Below are positions 61,795-64,000 of a stretch of 64,000 nt of DNA, piece after piece. How positions within the stretch are numbered: the first letter of the stretch is position 1; each line of letters begins with the position of its first letter. Origin of the DNA: Eubacterium sp. Its GTDB lineage: Bacteria; Bacillota; Clostridia; Lachnospirales; Lachnospiraceae. Both the position numbers and the translations under genes were made by a program. Below the pieces are notes generated by a model that had not been told where the DNA came from, ran no database searches, and saw nothing but the letters and a program-made list of their open reading frames with translations. The stretch covers positions 62,001 through 126,000 of the forward strand of contig JAFVAQ010000036.1 of the NCBI GenBank assembly GCA_017480495.1, given 5' to 3'.

Positions 61795-62758
61795 ACATTT
61801 TCCTTACCCTTTCCGAGATAACGTCCTCACCGAATCCATTAGCCTTTGCAGTCATAATGATTCTAGCAGTTCTTATCTCGTTTTGTTTAGCCAAGAAGAA
61901 TGCAACTATTGGTCCACTGGACTGAATATTTGTCTTCTGATTCATAAGTGTACCCATCACATAATCGTCACACCATTTCTCAAAGCTGGAGAAGGAATCC
62001 TTAAGTGCTTCAACTGCATCATGGTATCCAACTCTCTCCAGGAATTCGTAAACAGAATCACGATTAGTTGCAGCTGCCACTGCAAGCTTCTTAGTATCAA
62101 GCTTACCAACTGGTGCAAGAGCCTCTTCTATAACGCTGAGAGGTCTTCTAGTATCAGCGGCTCTGACTGCTATCTTGATATCCGCCATTAGAACCTTTGT
62201 CTCTGCATACTCAATAAGGAATCTATCCTTTGTCAGCTTTGCAGATTCAATTGTCGCATCTAGACAAGCTCTATCTATCATCATATCAAGTCTCTGGCCA
62301 TCTCTAGTGGTTAACATAAAATCAAGAGCTTCTTCTGCGATTTTTCTCATATATTCAGGAAGCTTCTCAAAATCCTTATCTCTTATAATGCTAAGCATCT
62401 GATCTTTGCCATACTTGTCATGATCATAGAAGGCCATTCCATCATCAAGACCAGTACATACTTCCTTAATAGCAGCTTTAAGATTGTGATAGAGTTCCTG
62501 TATAAATAGAACATCTATTATCTCGGAATTAACTCCAAGTGTTCTCAGTAGACGCATCTGTGCTTCTTCTTCAGTCGCAAGTACAGTTTCCATATCGCTT
62601 CCAACTGAACCGTCGCCCCATCCCTTCTCAGTTAGGTATGATAGAACTTCTTTTTCACTCTTCATTCCTACCATCGATTGAATGTCAGCATCAGTCAGTA
62701 AGGTTTTCTCTTTGGCGCGAATACATGCAACTGCATAGATATAATCCGCATCTCTCAT
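61787..62758 (-). CDS. atpC: V-type ATPase subunit C
   Basis: This 323-residue protein links the central stalk to the membrane ring. It begins MRDADYIYAVACIRAKEKTL, typical of NtpC/AtpC, and is helical with a funnel-shaped three-domain pattern expected for the family. It starts 18 bases after the interrupted atpE frame and overlaps atpF by eight bases. Confidence 0.93.
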   Translation of the reverse strand: MRDADYIYAVACIRAKEKTLLTDADIQSMVGMKSEKEVLSYLTEKGWGDGSVGSDMETVLATEEEAQMRLLRTLGVNSEIIDVLFIQELYHNLKAAIKEVCTGLDDGMAFYDHDKYGKDQMLSIIRDKDFEKLPEYMRKIAEEALDFMLTTRDGQRLDMMIDRACLDATIESAKLTKDRFLIEYAETKVLMADIKIAVRAADTRRPLSVIEEALAPVGKLDTKKLAVAAATNRDSVYEFLERVGYHDAVEALKDSFSSFEKWCDDYVMGTLMNQKTNIQSSGPIVAFFLAKQNEIRTARIIMTAKANGFGEDVISERVRKMYG

Positions 62759-62776
62759 TTACTGTCTACTCCAATC

Positions 62777-63367
62777 TTACCAAAGTAAATTATTTACTAT
62801 ATCTGTCAATTCTTCTTTATTCTCATCAAAAAGTGCATCGAAAGATGAATTAATCTCGATGTTTCCATATTTAAGAATAAATCCACCATCTATATCTACA
62901 GTGTCCTGAGATATATCTATCATGCCACCTTTTTTGGTAGCTACCTGATTAACCTTTTCACTGAAATCAGAAGGCATTCTATCCAGATCCTTCTTATTCA
63001 GAAGAAGAACGCCCTTCTCTGACTGAGCCTGCTTCTCAAGAAGCTTCAGAAGATTATCAAAATATTCTTCCTTCTAAAGAATGAGAAGCTTCGCCTTAGC
63101 CTTAACGATCATGCTGTCTATTATTTCCTGCTTTGTCTCGAGGAGGATTAGTCTCTCTGCCTGCTCACACTGTGAAACAGTCTTCTTGTTCTCCCCTGCA
63201 AGCTTCTTATCTAGTCTATCATTTGCGGCCGCTAAGAAACTATCACAGTCCTGACTAGCTTTATCAATCAGTTTATTGGCAGATTCTTCTGCAGCTGATA
63301 TTATGCCTGCTGATTCCTTATCAGCATCTGCAAGTATCGCGCTGGTTATTTTCTCTATCCCTGCCAT
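62777..63367 (-). pseudogene. atpE: V-type ATPase subunit E gene interrupted by in-frame TAG
   Basis: The frame encodes a full-length peripheral-stalk subunit E (about 196 residues): helical N part from MAGIEKITSAILADADKE to AKAKLLIL, then TAG at 63074-63076. It continues in the same frame with KEEYFDNLLKLLEK to the end at NNLLW. The residues on both sides match the family, so a single base change explains the interruption. Subunit E is needed for the stator. Either the base is wrong, the stop is read through, or the ATPase is defective. An internal ATG at 62975-62977 would give only a 66-residue C-terminal piece. AAAGGAA precedes the main ATG. Confidence 0.8.
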
Positions 63368-63429
63368 GCCTTGTTCCTTTCTTATTATTTATTACAATGT
63401 TATTTTAACGTTAATTCGGAAATGCTCTA

Positions 63430-64000
<571 letters not shown>

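Overview
The window looks like the chromosome of a low-GC, Gram-positive gut or rumen clostridium, most likely a Lachnospiraceae member (Roseburia, Agathobacter or Butyrivibrio type). The reasons are a clostridial V-type ATPase operon, a Gram-positive type IV secretion system (T4SS), strong AGGAGG ribosome binding sites, DUF975 and CvpA-type proteins, and GPH/GH36/GH2 galactoside genes. The family assignment is inferred from gene content. No rRNA, tRNA, CRISPR array, insertion sequence, integrase or relaxase was seen.

Bases 1-26162 hold a T4SS locus, all on the minus strand. From upstream to downstream it has: a secreted coiled-coil/SleB cell-wall hydrolase (24925-26088) with a SARP-type response regulator, a membrane protein and a LytS-type histidine kinase; a pilin-like subunit, a signal-peptide surface protein, a VirD4/TraG coupling ATPase, a VirB6/TrbL-like channel, a PrgI-VirB4 ATPase and a STAS anti-anti-sigma protein (11789-22015); a giant 1852-residue secreted protein followed by an unknown protein, an RsbW-like kinase and a SpoIIE-like phosphatase (3052-11678); and two charged coiled-coil proteins (1-2930). 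A second regulator/kinase pair lies just upstream (26224-28317). The four transcription units of the locus each start with the same promoter: two TTTGTT repeats exactly 11 bp apart, then exactly 13 bp to a TATAMT-like -10 box (TAAAAT in one). That fits a SARP-type regulon. With no relaxase in view, a protein-secreting or contact-dependent machine is a reasonable hypothesis. It appears to be controlled transcriptionally by two-component systems and, through the partner-switch proteins, post-translationally or by a sigma factor encoded elsewhere.

Bases 28350-42881 are mostly housekeeping: a dihydrouridine synthase, PncC/CinA, a D-Ala-D-Ala carboxypeptidase, a SulP transporter, RlmH, a PurF-like protein without the catalytic cysteine, a flavodiiron protein, a copper ATPase fused to a CopZ-like domain, a lipid kinase, a DUF975 protein and uracil phosphoribosyltransferase.

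Bases 42912-56390 form a tightly packed minus-strand operon. It runs TetR, GH2 glycosidase, GPH sugar symporter, GH36 alpha-galactosidase, a DUF2156 protein, a 997-residue propeller/sensor/MFS hybrid, a SpoIIE phosphatase fused to an RsbW-type kinase, and a STAS protein. It is a second partner-switching module, coupled to galactoside use. The TetR gene has twin inverted-repeat operators flanking its promoter.

Bases 56434-64000 hold a zinc-ribbon gene, a possible small RNA, a truncated CvpA-like gene and the V-type ATPase operon (I, K, E, C, F, A, B, D; I is partial). The operon has a 187-bp long-armed inverted repeat between B and D. Two genes carry in-frame TAG codons (V-ATPase subunit E, and the first membrane helix of the second histidine kinase), and the channel gene shows a frame change at a run of six C. 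These are either sequencing errors or real inactivation/recoding, and should be checked in reads.
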